From the NCBI RefSeq assembly GCF_038049935.1, contig NZ_CP145886.1:558001-622000 (forward strand): a stretch of DNA of 64,000 nucleotides, in the 5' to 3' direction. Shown piece by piece: positions 16,736-25,783 of this stretch. Both the position numbers and the translations under genes were made by a program. Numbering within the stretch: position 1 is the stretch's first letter; every line of letters begins with the position of its first letter. The stretch is from Rossellomorea sp. y25 (lineage in GTDB: Bacteria > Bacillota > Bacilli > Bacillales > Bacillaceae_B). The notes below the pieces were generated by a model. The model saw only the letters and a program-made list of their open reading frames with translations, did not search any database and was not told the DNA's origin.

Positions 16736-18021
16736 TGAACAGCTTTCTTCAATTCCAATTCTTCTTTTTCAAAACGCTCGAACATGATGAAGAAGAGTCC
16801 CGCGCTCACAAGAGCAAGAATCGACAGGATGATGAACGTCCAATCATACCCTAGATAAAGTGACAGGGTGATGGATAGAGGTGCAATGGTCCTTGCAATC
16901 GTGAATCGTAAACTTGCTGCTGCAAAGTACTGCCCCCGCATATGATCCGGTGCAAGCTTCGATACAAAGCTTTGCTGGATACCTGCTGTCATGAGCTCTG
17001 CGAAAGTGAATACTGCCATCGCAATCACAAACATCCAAACCGAGCTTGTTTGTCCAAACATAAAGATCGAAATGGCGTAAATGACAGAAGAAAGGATGAA
17101 CACATTACGTTCACGGAACTTCGTGATCCAGCGAGTGATGACCACGGTAAGAAGGGCCACCAGGAATCCATTTTCAGATAGAATTAACCCGAATACCTGC
17201 TCACTCACAAGGGTCAATGACCAGTCCCCGAAGCTGAACAGAGTGGCTTGATCCATCACATCTTTAATATATACGGGAATCAGCAGGTCCAATTGCATAA
17301 AGGTTTGACCCACGAGAATCCCTGCTAATATGAATAATAAAAACGTTTTGTCTTTAAAAATAACACTATAATCCTTCATCTGATCTGATATCACACTATG
17401 CCAGGCTTTCTTTTCACCTTCTGTCACTAAAAGCTTACTTTTATCTCGAGGTGCAGTTTCTCTCGTCATTTTATATAAAAGAAGAGCTAAGAACATGCAA
17501 ATAAGCGCAGCTGCAATTAATAGCTGGAAGCGGTAGTGAACATAGAAAATTCCGCCAAGTATCGGTCCTACGACTACTGCGATATTTATGGACGTATAAA
17601 AGACGGCAAACACGTGACTACGGTCCTTTTCATCCACTACGTCAGCTACCATCGCCTGACTTGCCGGCCAATAAAACGAACCGAATACCCCTACTAAACT
17701 GAAACAGATAAATCCGATCATGGCAGAATCGAGCCAAGGTGAACTGGCAAGCCCAAAGATTAAAAAAGCAAAGCCTTGTCCGAAAGCGGAGATGACCATC
17801 ATACGCTTGCGGCCGAAACGGTCTGCGCAATAGCCTCCCATCAGGTTCGCCAATACTGCAAATACCTGCGAGAGAACCAATAGTAATCCTGCCGTTTGCT
17901 TTCCGAATGACTCTGTAAAATAGATCGTCAAAAACGGAAAGAACATCCAGAAGGTGATATTAATCGCTGCTTCCCCAAACAGCCGGACCTTTAAATTACG
18001 GTCCCAATCCCGAATTCTCAT
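16732..18021 (-). CDS. MFS transporter
   Basis: 429 residues, about 12 membrane segments in two halves. The MFS loop 2-3 signature is GGYCADRFGRKRMMV. 'SFYWPASQAMVADVVDEKDRSHVFAVFYTSINIAVVVGPILGG' (motif region) is typical of MdtG/MdtH-like drug-proton antiporters, but substrate cannot be read from sequence. GGGGAGG lies 7 nt before ATG 18021. The gene stands alone with its own terminator. Confidence 0.85.
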   Translation of the reverse strand: MRIRDWDRNLKVRLFGEAAINITFWMFFPFLTIYFTESFGKQTAGLLLVLSQVFAVLANLMGGYCADRFGRKRMMVISAFGQGFAFLIFGLASSPWLDSAMIGFICFSLVGVFGSFYWPASQAMVADVVDEKDRSHVFAVFYTSINIAVVVGPILGGIFYVHYRFQLLIAAALICMFLALLLYKMTRETAPRDKSKLLVTEGEKKAWHSVISDQMKDYSVIFKDKTFLLFILAGILVGQTFMQLDLLIPVYIKDVMDQATLFSFGDWSLTLVSEQVFGLILSENGFLVALLTVVITRWITKFRERNVFILSSVIYAISIFMFGQTSSVWMFVIAMAVFTFAELMTAGIQQSFVSKLAPDHMRGQYFAAASLRFTIARTIAPLSITLSLYLGYDWTFIILSILALVSAGLFFIMFERFEKEELELKKAVH

Positions 18022-18132
18022 CTATATTCCTCCCCTCATGAAACGCTAGATGAACTAGAATATCATAGCTCGATAGGACAAAATAAACAAGACTGATTTA
18101 CTGGTATTTACAAATTTTTTACTGGAGGTGAA

Positions 18133-18216
18133 ATGAATGCGAATGATACCAATTTCCCTTTTTTGAATACATTAAAAGTATCGCAGGGGAAAGGAACGGT
18201 GGGTGGAGGTGATTGA
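18133..18216 (+). CDS. Short peptide frame upstream of the repetitive protein (27 aa)
   Basis: ATG 18133 has an excellent ribosome site (TGGAGGTGAA) and the frame (MNANDTNFPFLNTLKV... ending VGGGD) stops inside the start region of the next gene, suggesting translational coupling. Not recognised; may be a real small protein or a leader. Confidence 0.5.
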   Translation: MNANDTNFPFLNTLKVSQGKGTVGGGD

Positions 18217-18790
18217 TAGGCTTATCCTTATTACTGGTGCTTGGACGCAAGTGATCGGAACGGTGATTGCAGCAATTGGCGAAACCATGGTCATACAAGA
18301 AGAACGATACAGTCAAGAGCCTCTCGGGTTTCGGTTAGTCTCCATCGGAAATGGATTTGAAGCGGCAGGAAATGCACTTCAAGGTGTGGGAGCTGAAAAG
18401 CTCTCGGACGGTTCGTTTGGAGAAACGTTAAGAGTGATCGGTGATTGGATTCAAGCTTCAGGAAACGTAACAAACGTCGCAGCAGCTGAACTCCAATTCG
18501 CAGGGAGAGAAGTGGAAGGATTGAACCTTGATATTTTTGGAGACACCGTCCAATCCTTAGGGGCAGGGCTGGAAGCATATGGGGCCACGTTGAGTACGCG
18601 GGAGTTTTCAGATCTCCTTGCAGCCGGAAATTCACTTCAATCCCTTGGTGCAGCAATTGAAGCGATAGGAGAAATTTATATTCTAAAGGAAATGAAGGAA
18701 ATCGGGCTGCAGATCACCGCATTCGGAAGCTATGCCCAGGCAGCCGGTGCGACGATTGCAGCCATTGCTTTAACGAAGCAGTATGGGTGA
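18203..18790 (+). CDS. Repetitive amphipathic protein, DUF6944-like
   Basis: 195 residues, no Cys and little charge, built from repeated 'G-hydrophobic-x-hQAxGAxxxAIGE' segments: IGTVIAAIGE, NALQGVGAE, VQSLGAGLEAYGA, SLQSLGAAIEAIGE, SYAQAAGATIAAIA. The pattern suggests stacked amphipathic helices with Gly/Ala faces that might associate with membranes or self-assemble. I associate it with the Bacillus 'DUF6944 repetitive' group. Start is GTG 18203 (AAAGGA 7 nt upstream) or GTG 18209, both overlapping the 27-aa frame. Function unknown. Confidence 0.75.
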   Translation: MEVIDRLILITGAWTQVIGTVIAAIGETMVIQEERYSQEPLGFRLVSIGNGFEAAGNALQGVGAEKLSDGSFGETLRVIGDWIQASGNVTNVAAAELQFAGREVEGLNLDIFGDTVQSLGAGLEAYGATLSTREFSDLLAAGNSLQSLGAAIEAIGEIYILKEMKEIGLQITAFGSYAQAAGATIAAIALTKQYG

Positions 18791-18898
18791 GCTTTTGATC
18801 GAAAGAGGAGGATTTGTTTGGAAAATGTACTAATTACATGATGAATGGAAGGTAGATGGAATCACGGAAGAAGGATACACCGATTGAAAGGGGAGAAT

Positions 18899-19000
18899 TG
18901 CGTCTTTTTTTCAGGTTTTTTGCGTCAAAATATAATTTTATGCGTGGTTTTTCAAATTTATGCGTCAAAATTTCGATATATGCGTTTTTTTTCAGTTACA
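18899..19000 (+). repeat. 20-bp tandem array, core TGCGTCAAAA (5 units)
   Basis: TGCGT begins at 18899, 18921, 18941, 18961 and 18981: one 22-bp step then three exact 20-bp steps. Filler is T-rich. It lies between the convergent ends of the repetitive-protein gene and the aminopeptidase gene and is the main content of this 320-base gap. Confidence 0.85.
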
Positions 19001-19057
19001 CCCAACAGATTGAGCGCTCAGTCAACCGATTTTCTTCCAAGCCCGTCCTCATCTCCA

Positions 19058-19098
19058 TAAAAAAATCCCAAAAGGCAGCCAAACCACCTTCCGGGATC
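19058..19098 (-). terminator. Terminator of the M29 aminopeptidase gene
   Basis: Minus-strand ATCCCGGAAGG...CCTTTTGGGAT followed by TTTTTTT. Confidence 0.7.
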
Positions 19099-19113
19099 CT
19101 CCACAGTCAAATA

Positions 19114-20346
19114 TTAAAACGCCCAACCGCCATCGCGGAATACTGCTTCAGTCGAGCCGTCTTCTTTCACTCCATCGATGTTCATTTTGTCTGAACCGAT
19201 CATAAAGTCAACGTGAGTGATACTGTTGTTTAAGCCATTTTTCTCAAGCTCTTCTTCACTCATTTTCTTTCCGCCTTCAATACAGAATGCATAGGCATTA
19301 CCGATCGCAAGGTGGTTTGATGCGTTCTCATCGAATAAAGTGTTGTAGAATAAAACGTTCGATTGAGAGATTGGGGACTGATGTGGAACAAGGGCGATTT
19401 CCCCAAGGTAATGAGATCCTTCATCTGTATCCACAAGGCGCTTCAGGATTTCTTCGCCTTCCTCAGCCTTAACGTCCACAATGCGGCCGTTTTCGAATGT
19501 AATCGTAAAGTTGTCGATCACGTTTCCGCCGTAGCTAAGCGGCTTCGTGCTTGATACTGTTCCGTTTACACCTGTTTTTAGAGGAACCGTGAATACTTCC
19601 TCCGTTGGCATGTTCGCCATGAAAGTGGTTCCTTGTTCGTTTACACTTCCAGCTCCTACCCACAGGTGACCTTGAGGAAGCTCGATCGTAAGGTCCGTCC
19701 CTGGTGCAGTGTAGTGTAGCTTTTTGTAGTTTTTGCCGTTCAGGTATGCCACTTTTTCATGAAGGTTTGCGTCGTGATCCTTCCAAGCTTGAACAGGGTC
19801 AGCCTGGTCAGCGCGGACTGCTTTAAAGATCGCATCCCATAATAGGTCCACTTGCTCTTCTTCAGAAGCGTCCGGAAATACTTTTGCAGCCCAATCTTTC
19901 GAAGGAGCAGCCAGTACGCACCAGCTCACTTTGTCCGATTGAATGAACTGACGATATTTGGACATTGCTTTTCCAGCTGCTTTTTGGAAGTTTGAGATAC
20001 GATCTGGATTTACTCCTTTAAGCAAATCAGGGCTTGAAGACACGATACTCATGAATGCAGCTCCGCCTTCAGCCAGCTCTTCGACTTCACGTGCCTTCCA
20101 CTGAGGGAACTCCTGGAATGCTTCATCTGGAGCAAGATCATATTTCGTACGATTGACCACATCATCATTCCAGTTAACGTATACGTGCTTAGCCCCAACT
20201 TCATAGGCTTTCTTTACTACTAAACGAACAAATTCTGCAGAATCGATGGACGTGTTAATGACCAGGGTTTGACCTTTTTGAACATTGACACCGACTTCTA
20301 CAGCCAGGCTTGCGTATTTCTCAAGATTTTGTTGGAAATTAGGCAT
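19114..20346 (-). CDS. ampS: Aminopeptidase, M29 family (AmpS/PepS)
   Basis: 410 residues, the usual length of M29 metallo-aminopeptidases. Metal-ligand regions are visible: 'NMPTEEVFTVP' (Glu), 'GSHYLGEIALVP' (Glu), 'NASNHLAIGNAY' (His) and 'ITHVDFMIG' (His-x-Asp). The N-terminal half carries the family's 'VGVNVQKGQTLVINTSIDSAEFVRLVVKKAYEVGAKHVYV' segment. It removes N-terminal residues from peptides in the cytosol using two metal ions. ATG 20346 follows AAAAGGAG. Monocistronic with its own terminator. Confidence 0.93.
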   Translation of the reverse strand: MPNFQQNLEKYASLAVEVGVNVQKGQTLVINTSIDSAEFVRLVVKKAYEVGAKHVYVNWNDDVVNRTKYDLAPDEAFQEFPQWKAREVEELAEGGAAFMSIVSSSPDLLKGVNPDRISNFQKAAGKAMSKYRQFIQSDKVSWCVLAAPSKDWAAKVFPDASEEEQVDLLWDAIFKAVRADQADPVQAWKDHDANLHEKVAYLNGKNYKKLHYTAPGTDLTIELPQGHLWVGAGSVNEQGTTFMANMPTEEVFTVPLKTGVNGTVSSTKPLSYGGNVIDNFTITFENGRIVDVKAEEGEEILKRLVDTDEGSHYLGEIALVPHQSPISQSNVLFYNTLFDENASNHLAIGNAYAFCIEGGKKMSEEELEKNGLNNSITHVDFMIGSDKMNIDGVKEDGSTEAVFRDGGWAF

Positions 20347-20580
20347 ATGTATTCTCCTTTTTTCAGAATGTTCTATTACATTCTTATTGTATCAGTGCGG
20401 GCATCGTTTGCAAGTGTTTACACCCATCTTTCTATCGTACGCGAAAGAATGGAAAATTATTTTGGCGCATGAAGAATATGAAAGTTCTATGGCATTCAAA
20501 CAAGAATCATAGCCTTGTCCTGGATAACTATACTATAATGATTGAAGCAATACTCTAGACAAAAAAAGGGGGAAGGAACA

Positions 20581-20973
20581 TTGGCGTGGAATGTCCTTTT
20601 ATTACGAATGTCCGCCATCTATGGGTTTATTGGAGCATTTCTCGGGTCTCATATGGCAGGAGCAGGATCGTATGCGTTTAAGCCCATTCATGCTCATATT
20701 TTAGTAGTTGGTTGGTTGAGCTTATTTGCGTATTCATCCTATTATCGTTCCTATCAAGTACCGAAATCTTCTAAACTGGCATTTGCACATGTATGGACGG
20801 CGATGATCGGTTCAATCGGATTAACAGTCGGAATGTGGATGTACAACTTAAATCCATTCAATCTGCCAGGCAGCTTCACGATGGTCTTCTACATAGTAGG
20901 AGGCAGTACGCTACTTCTGAGCTTTTTTCTATTTGTATGTATGACATTTAAATATAGTGAGAGTAAGAAGTAA
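20581..20973 (+). CDS. Small four-helix membrane protein, heme-copper-oxidase-like
   Basis: 130 residues with four membrane helices. Helix 1-2 carry 'R-x2-AIYGFIGAFLGSHMAG' and 'KPIHAHILVVGWLSLFAYSSYYR', an HxH pattern resembling part of heme-copper oxidase or NnrS-type proteins, though no complete set of heme/copper ligands is present. TTG 20581 is chosen because GGGGGAAGGA lies just upstream. It is convergent with the NO-responsive regulator nsrR, which makes an NO-related role worth considering, but no NsrR box was found before it. Confidence 0.65.
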   Translation: MAWNVLLLRMSAIYGFIGAFLGSHMAGAGSYAFKPIHAHILVVGWLSLFAYSSYYRSYQVPKSSKLAFAHVWTAMIGSIGLTVGMWMYNLNPFNLPGSFTMVFYIVGGSTLLLSFFLFVCMTFKYSESKK

Positions 20974-20977
20974 GAGA

Positions 20978-21013
20978 TAGCCTGTTTTCATGATGAAAGA
21001 CAGGCTTTTTTTT
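20978..21013 (+). terminator. Terminator of the small membrane-protein gene
   Basis: GCCTGT...ACAGGC with inner TTTCAT/ATGAAA, followed by eight Ts. Confidence 0.8.
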
Positions 21014-21042
21014 GGGGACTGTGAGTGATTTGTGGATAAATT

Positions 21043-21103
21043 GTACCTGGTACATATCGTGTGAAATGTACCAGGTACAATCTGGACAATAGGTGCCAGG
21101 GAC
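21043..21103. repeat. 25-bp tandem array of GTACCAGGTAC palindromes (3 units)
   Basis: GTACCTGGTAC at 21043, GTACCAGGTAC at 21068 and GTGCCAGGGAC at 21093: exact 25-bp steps. The palindrome and period match the nine-unit array at 47909-48119. Confidence 0.9.
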
Positions 21104-21125
21104 CACTCCACTCATATCCCCAATA

Positions 21126-21160
21126 AAAAACTCCTCCCCATCTAAATGGAGAGGAGTAAT
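21126..21160 (-). terminator. Terminator of nsrR
   Basis: Minus-strand ACTCCTCTCCAT/ATGGGGAGGAGT followed by TTTTTTATT. Confidence 0.85.
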
Positions 21161-21166
21161 CATACC

Positions 21167-21625
21167 TTATGGTGACGCTTCACCCTTCTGCTGCTCTTGA
21201 AATAAAAACCGGTAGTCCATCGGGTTTTGGATCAAATCTGCCAGGGTGTATTCGTCAAGGACAGAGAGATAGGCGTTTAACGCCTTTCCAAGTACATGCT
21301 TTAGTCCGCAAACTGGAGTGATGACGCAGTTGTTGTTTTTTGCATCAAAGCATTCGACAAGGTGGAAGTCTTCTTCTGTTGTCCTGACAAGTTTTCCGAT
21401 ATTTATATCTTCCGGGGATTGTGCAAGCTTGATACCCCCGTTCCTGCCGCGGATCGTTTCGATCAGACCGTTTTTCCCCAGTTCATACGTCACTTTCATC
21501 AGGTGATTCTTTGAGATGCTGTAGGCATCAGCGATTTCTTTTATATTAGAGAGTTCCTCCTTTGGTTTAGATGCCAGGAAGATTAGGACTCTCAGTGAGT
21601 AGTCAGTGTATAAAGTTAGTCTCAT
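21167..21625 (-). CDS. nsrR: NO-responsive Rrf2-family repressor NsrR
   Basis: 152 residues. Winged helix at the N-terminus (LYTDYSLRVLIFL, SNIKEIADAYSISKNHLMKV, IRGRNGGIKLA). Three cysteines for the iron-sulphur cluster are Cys92, Cys100 and Cys106 (VECFDAKNNNC-x5-C). The sequence follows B. subtilis NsrR closely (TETDDFH-like 'TTEEDFHLVECFDA', 'CGLKHVL'). It represses NO-stress genes until NO attacks the cluster. It is divergent from hmp and a matching operator lies between them. It may also sense NO made by the nos gene in this window. Confidence 0.95.
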   Translation of the reverse strand: MRLTLYTDYSLRVLIFLASKPKEELSNIKEIADAYSISKNHLMKVTYELGKNGLIETIRGRNGGIKLAQSPEDINIGKLVRTTEEDFHLVECFDAKNNNCVITPVCGLKHVLGKALNAYLSVLDEYTLADLIQNPMDYRFLFQEQQKGEASP

Positions 21626-21750
21626 TTATCTCACCTTTCCGATCCGTTATTATTATTATACAGAAGGAAGCATGTTTGTGTCTAAATGTGGCTGTTTTGT
21701 TAAAGGTGTATTTTGTATATTGCTTTATGGAAAAAAGAGGAGTACGCTAA

Positions 21751-21771
21751 AGATGTATTTAAAATATATCT
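21751..21771 (+). promoter_or_regulatory. NsrR operator before hmp
   Basis: AGATGTATTT-A-AAATATATCT: 10-bp arms with one mismatch, the form of the high-affinity Bacillus NsrR site, placed 16 nt before the hmp start. Confidence 0.85.
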
Positions 21772-21786
21772 TTAGAGGTGACCAAT

Positions 21787-23001
21787 ATGCTATCTCAAAA
21801 AACCATTGAAATCGTGAAGTCAACTGTGCCTGTGTTAGAAGTGAAAGGGACAGAAATTACGTCCACTTTTTATAAAAATATGTTTGCGAATCATCCTGAG
21901 TTATTGAATATTTTCAACCATGCCAATCAGAAAAAGGGAAGACAGCAAACAGCATTAGCCAATACGGTTTATGCAGCTGCACAGAATATTGATAAGCTCG
22001 AGATGATCCTGCCCGTTGTAAAGCAAATCGCTCATAAGCATCGAAGTTTAGGAGTTAAGCCCGAGCATTATCCGATTGTTGGGGAGCACTTACTTCAAGC
22101 CATCAAACAAGTACTTGGAGATGCAGCGACAGATGAGATCCTTGAAGCGTGGGGAGAAGCATACGGTGTCATCGCCGGGGTATTTATTGATGTAGAAGAA
22201 GAGATGTACCAAGAAACGGAGAACAAAGACGCTGGATACAGAGACTTTAAACCGTTTGTCGTAGCGAAAAAGGTAGTTGAAAGCGATTGCATAACCTCTT
22301 TCTATCTTCAACCAAAAGAAGGGGGCAATGTCCCAGCCTACATGCCAGGTCAATATATTTCTGTACGAGTGACCATCCCTGGTGAAGAGTTCACCCATAT
22401 TCGTCAGTACAGTTTATCAAGCGCGCCAGTGGAAAATCTCTTCAGAATTTCTGTTAAAAGAGAAGCAGAATTTGATCCGGAAGGGAAGGTGTCTAATTTC
22501 TTACATGACAAAGTTGCCGTAGGAAGTGAGATTGAGGTCAGTGCACCAGCAGGGGATTTCTATTTAACGGACGCTGAAACACCTGTTGCTTTTATAAGCG
22601 GAGGTGTGGGAATCACGCCTATGATGAGTATGCTTGAAACGGTGGCAGGAACGAAGCCGGAACGCCCGACTGCCTTTATTCATGCGAGCAAACATGAAGG
22701 GGTACATGCCTTTAGAAAAGATGTCGACGGTTTAATGGAAGAATTAATGAATGGGGAAGCGTGCTATGTTTACGAAAATCCCCGTGACGAATCTCAAGGT
22801 CATTTTAAAGGATATGTGAACAAAGAAATTCTTTCACACTATGTGGATGGAGAAACGGAATGCTATGTGTGTGGACCGGTACCATTTATGAAAGCTGTCA
22901 TCACAACGCTGAAGGAAATGGGGGTCCCTGAATCTAACATCCACTTCGAATTCTTCGGACCAGCCATGGACTTATCGAAGAAGGAAAGTGTAAATGTTTA
23001 A
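21787..23001 (+). CDS. hmp: Flavohemoglobin, nitric oxide dioxygenase
   Basis: 404 residues. Globin domain 1-140 with Tyr29, Gln53 and proximal His85 ([15 protein letters not shown]); FAD domain with [12 protein letters not shown] domain with [12 protein letters not shown] and [10 protein letters not shown]. It converts NO and O2 to nitrate using NADH in the cytosol. ATG 21787 is used (TTAGAGGTG upstream) rather than the in-frame GTG 21778. The NsrR operator immediately upstream indicates induction by NO. Confidence 0.97.
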   Translation: MLSQKTIEIVKSTVPVLEVKGTEITSTFYKNMFANHPELLNIFNHANQKKGRQQTALANTVYAAAQNIDKLEMILPVVKQIAHKHRSLGVKPEHYPIVGEHLLQAIKQVLGDAATDEILEAWGEAYGVIAGVFIDVEEEMYQETENKDAGYRDFKPFVVAKKVVESDCITSFYLQPKEGGNVPAYMPGQYISVRVTIPGEEFTHIRQYSLSSAPVENLFRISVKREAEFDPEGKVSNFLHDKVAVGSEIEVSAPAGDFYLTDAETPVAFISGGVGITPMMSMLETVAGTKPERPTAFIHASKHEGVHAFRKDVDGLMEELMNGEACYVYENPRDESQGHFKGYVNKEILSHYVDGETECYVCGPVPFMKAVITTLKEMGVPESNIHFEFFGPAMDLSKKESVNV

Positions 23002-23022
23002 AAAGCGGATCGGGAATTGGAT

Positions 23023-23080
23023 TTGAAAATAAAATGGGAAAGTTGAAAATAAATGGGCCGAAATTGAAAATAAAATCAGT
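23023..23080 (+). repeat. 20-bp tandem array, core TTGAAAATAAA (3 units)
   Basis: TTGAAAATAAA begins at 23023, 23043 and 23064. Short and AT-rich, but step and location (3' of hmp, convergent gap) match the other 20-bp arrays. Confidence 0.65.
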
Positions 23081-23132
23081 TTTCGCCTCTCTCAACATTC
23101 CAATTTGCCCTCATTTCAGCCAATCAAACGGA

Positions 23133-23158
23133 AAAACGCCAGGAAATCCTGGCGTTTT
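23133..23158. terminator. Bidirectional terminator between hmp and the 56-aa gene
   Basis: AAAACGCCAGGA/TCCTGGCGTTTT, perfect 12-bp stem with an AA loop and T/A flanks on both strands. Confidence 0.85.
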
Positions 23159-23164
23159 GTGTAT

Positions 23165-23335
23165 TTACAGACGATGTTCGTCCTCATCCACCCGGTTTTT
23201 AAACGCTTCCTGGGTCACAATCAGTTCTTCATCCCCTGCTGCGTCTTCTGAGTGTTTTCCCTCTGGTGTACTATACTGAGGAAAGTTTCCTGGATGTCCC
23301 TTTTTCTTTGATTCGAACGATTTTCCGCGTGCCAT
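23165..23335 (-). CDS. Small hydrophilic protein (56 aa)
   Basis: Starts MARGKSFESKKKGHPGNFPQ, basic first half and acidic second half (SEDAAGDEELIVTQEAF), no hydrophobic segment. AAAAGGAGTGG precedes ATG 23335. I do not recognise the family; the composition recalls small spore or stress proteins but nothing specific supports that. Confidence 0.75.
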   Translation of the reverse strand: MARGKSFESKKKGHPGNFPQYSTPEGKHSEDAAGDEELIVTQEAFKNRVDEDEHRL

Positions 23336-23536
23336 GGTATCCACTCCTTTTAATTCGTGATACAGGTAGTTTTTCCAGCACGTACGAAAATATGTGAGAT
23401 GAATTGTCAGAAAATAGACGTATCTAAAGCATTCAAAGCCGGAGTCTTTTGGATATACTAATGGTAACAAGTGGGTAGTAAACGATACGTCTAAGACCAG
23501 CCGCGTCCACTATAGTTTGGAGTAGGAGGGGTAGAA

Positions 23537-23914
23537 TTGGATTTTTCGATGATCATGTCCGAGCAACGAATTAAGAAGGCCTATGAAGAGGGGGAGTTTA
23601 AAGAGCTTCCGGGATTCGGTAAACCTCTTAATTTAGACGATGATTTAGGAGTTCCCCAGGAGTTGAAGATGGCCCATCGGATGATGAAGAATGCCGGCTT
23701 TACAACAGATGAAATGAATCTCAAAAAAGAAATGATGCGCATAGAAGACTTGATTAAAGCATGCGATGACGACTTGGAGAAGCGGGAGCTGCAGAAGAAT
23801 CTGAATGAAAACATCCTGAAATACAACGCGATGCTTTCCAGGAAGAGAATCAATACGAATGGTTCCTTATTCAAAAATTATGAGCACAAAATAGAAAACA
23901 AGCTCCTGAAATAA
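23537..23914 (+). CDS. DUF1992 (DnaJ-homologue-like) protein
   Basis: 125 residues, helical and charged. 'SEQRIKKAYEEGEFKELPGFGKPLNLDDD' is the DUF1992 signature, whose members are annotated as DnaJ-family homologues although no J-domain HPD motif is present. TTG 23537 follows AGGAGGGG. Function unknown; a terminator follows. Confidence 0.88.
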   Translation: MDFSMIMSEQRIKKAYEEGEFKELPGFGKPLNLDDDLGVPQELKMAHRMMKNAGFTTDEMNLKKEMMRIEDLIKACDDDLEKRELQKNLNENILKYNAMLSRKRINTNGSLFKNYEHKIENKLLK

Positions 23915-23918
23915 TGAA

Positions 23919-23951
23919 AACACCACTTTCAGAAAATGAAAGTGGTGTTTC
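23919..23951. terminator. Terminator between DUF1992 gene and small membrane gene
   Basis: AAACACCACTTTC/GAAAGTGGTGTTT with a 7-nt loop; convergent genes on both sides. Confidence 0.85.
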
Positions 23952-23952
23952 T

Positions 23953-24138
23953 TTATTTCTTCTCGGGTTCATCTTTAAATAAGAAGAATGAGATCACTCC
24001 GGATAAGAGTGCCGCTCCTATGATGATCATGGTTTTGGCTTCAGAAGGGATTTCAGAGTATCCTTTGCCGATCATCCAAGTCGCTACCACGGCTACGATA
24101 AACATGATGGGGATCATCATGATGATTCTTCGTTTCAA
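23953..24138 (-). CDS. Small two-helix membrane protein (61 aa)
   Basis: MKRRIIMMIPIMFIVAVVATWM, a short polar loop (KGYSEIPSEAK) and a second hydrophobic helix ending in KDEPEKK. TTG 24138 start with AAAGGATG upstream. No known motif. Confidence 0.7.
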   Translation of the reverse strand: MKRRIIMMIPIMFIVAVVATWMIGKGYSEIPSEAKTMIIIGAALLSGVISFFLFKDEPEKK

Positions 24139-24186
24139 GGTGCCACATCCTTTAGTACTCTAATAATGCTTTTAGTTTATCATATT

Positions 24187-25668
24187 TTACAACTCTACAC
24201 TGCGTTGAATTCGCTCTGCACTTGTGGCGGTATCTTGAACATATTGAGCAATCATACGGTTATCACCATGAAGGGTCTCGATAGTGGCACTGATTTCTTC
24301 GAGTCCTGCAGAGGTTTGCTGAATGACGGCTGCAAGCTCTTTCGTTGATAGTTCGGCTTCTTCGGTTTGGCCTCTTACTTCTGATGCGGTAGAGGTCAAG
24401 GTCTTGAACTCGTTTGAAAGGGAATCAAGCTTTTCGCGAAGTGTCGTGAAATACTCCGTTACCTCTCCCGTTGCTCCCACATTTTCATTTAGCTTTTCTG
24501 AGCTGAGATTCATGATTTCGACAGCAGAAGAGTTCACTAAGTTAACGGAAGCAAGATTGTCGTTAATGCGGATGGCTGTGTGTCGTGTAATCTCTGCAAG
24601 TTTCCGGATTTCATCGGCCACGATACTGAATCCCCGCCCGGCTTCTCCTGCCCTCGCCGCTTCTATAGATGCATTTAAGGCAAGTAAATTGGTTTGGTCC
24701 GTAATGTCTTGAATGCTTCCAATGAACGTATTCGTTTCTTCTATTTTGCTTGTTAATTCGCTGAACGTTTGACGTAGTCCTTCAATAATGTTTTTCAGTT
24801 CAATCATGTTTTCCTGCAGATATGTGACACGCTCGCTTCCTGAAACGGCGATAGAATTCGCTTGGGTAGAATGAACAGTGAGATTGTTTGAAAGCTTGGA
24901 AACCTCCTCCATTTTACTCATCGTCGTTTCCGAAACGGCAGCAATGTTGTTAATCTGGTCACTTTGTGTGACGCTTCCAGCCGATATTTCATTAACGGCG
25001 GTTCTCATTTCATCATGTGAGACGAGGTGGGTTTGAATCTGCTCGTTTATTTGATGAATGCTCGTAGAGATGGTCGCTAATTCTGTTTGTAGGAAGTTTC
25101 GTTGTTCTTCTTTTTTCATGCTGTCGCTTTCTGTCATTTTGATCAATTCCTGAAGCTGCTTGAATTGATTGCGGTTCAAGTGTATCACCACTCCAAGGAC
25201 CGTCCCCAACAGAACATAGACAAGCAATGCCGGAATGAATAATTCTGTGAAAATCGGGTCGTTGTCGGGCGCAAGGATTCCATTTAAGATGAACAATGCA
25301 AGTCCCGATACATATCCGATTCCAAAGATCACTGGATTAAAGTGAATCGCACTGATGACAGCCAAAAATAATAAGATGACTAATTCTGTGGGATTGGATC
25401 CTTCTAAAAATAGCCAGATTCCGATGATGGCATAAACGGTAGGAATGCTGAAATAAACATAGGAATGTGGCTTTTTCAAGATTACTTGCAGCACAATAAA
25501 GTATCCTGTAAGAAATAGAATCTGGGAAGCGAAGACGGTTACGGCGATGATTCCTGACTCATTTATGATGGAATACGTGAGGGCTGCGACCAGACTGATG
25601 GAATACGTGATCAGGAACAGCAGGTTTTTTCTTTTACTATCGATTTCTTTCAATTGCTCTGGGGTCAT
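24187..25668 (-). CDS. Methyl-accepting chemotaxis protein with six-helix N-terminus
   Basis: 493 residues. The first 175 form about six membrane helices with short loops and no periplasmic sensor domain. A cytoplasmic part follows with the MCP hairpin tip '[39 protein letters not shown]' (quoted for the motif), which binds CheA/CheW. There is no HAMP domain. The sensor helices may detect a membrane-linked signal such as proton motive force or a hydrophobic ligand; this is inference. AAAGGAG precedes ATG 25668. A SigD-type promoter lies upstream, back to back with that of motAB. Confidence 0.9.
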   Translation of the reverse strand: MTPEQLKEIDSKRKNLLFLITYSISLVAALTYSIINESGIIAVTVFASQILFLTGYFIVLQVILKKPHSYVYFSIPTVYAIIGIWLFLEGSNPTELVILLFLAVISAIHFNPVIFGIGYVSGLALFILNGILAPDNDPIFTELFIPALLVYVLLGTVLGVVIHLNRNQFKQLQELIKMTESDSMKKEEQRNFLQTELATISTSIHQINEQIQTHLVSHDEMRTAVNEISAGSVTQSDQINNIAAVSETTMSKMEEVSKLSNNLTVHSTQANSIAVSGSERVTYLQENMIELKNIIEGLRQTFSELTSKIEETNTFIGSIQDITDQTNLLALNASIEAARAGEAGRGFSIVADEIRKLAEITRHTAIRINDNLASVNLVNSSAVEIMNLSSEKLNENVGATGEVTEYFTTLREKLDSLSNEFKTLTSTASEVRGQTEEAELSTKELAAVIQQTSAGLEEISATIETLHGDNRMIAQYVQDTATSAERIQRSVEL

Positions 25669-25709
25669 GACGTTTTCTCTCCTTTAATAGTGACACCTGT
25701 ATAGTACAT

Positions 25710-25736
25710 ATATCGACAAGATCAGGTAGTACTTCA
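25710..25736 (-). promoter_or_regulatory. SigD-type promoter of the chemoreceptor gene
   Basis: Minus-strand TGAA, 15 nt, GTCGATAT: one mismatch in each box from the motility consensus TAAA-N15-GCCGATAT. Confidence 0.65.
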
Positions 25737-25783
25737 TAACGATTTACGGTAATTTATAAGAAAATTTTGAACACTTTCACCTC

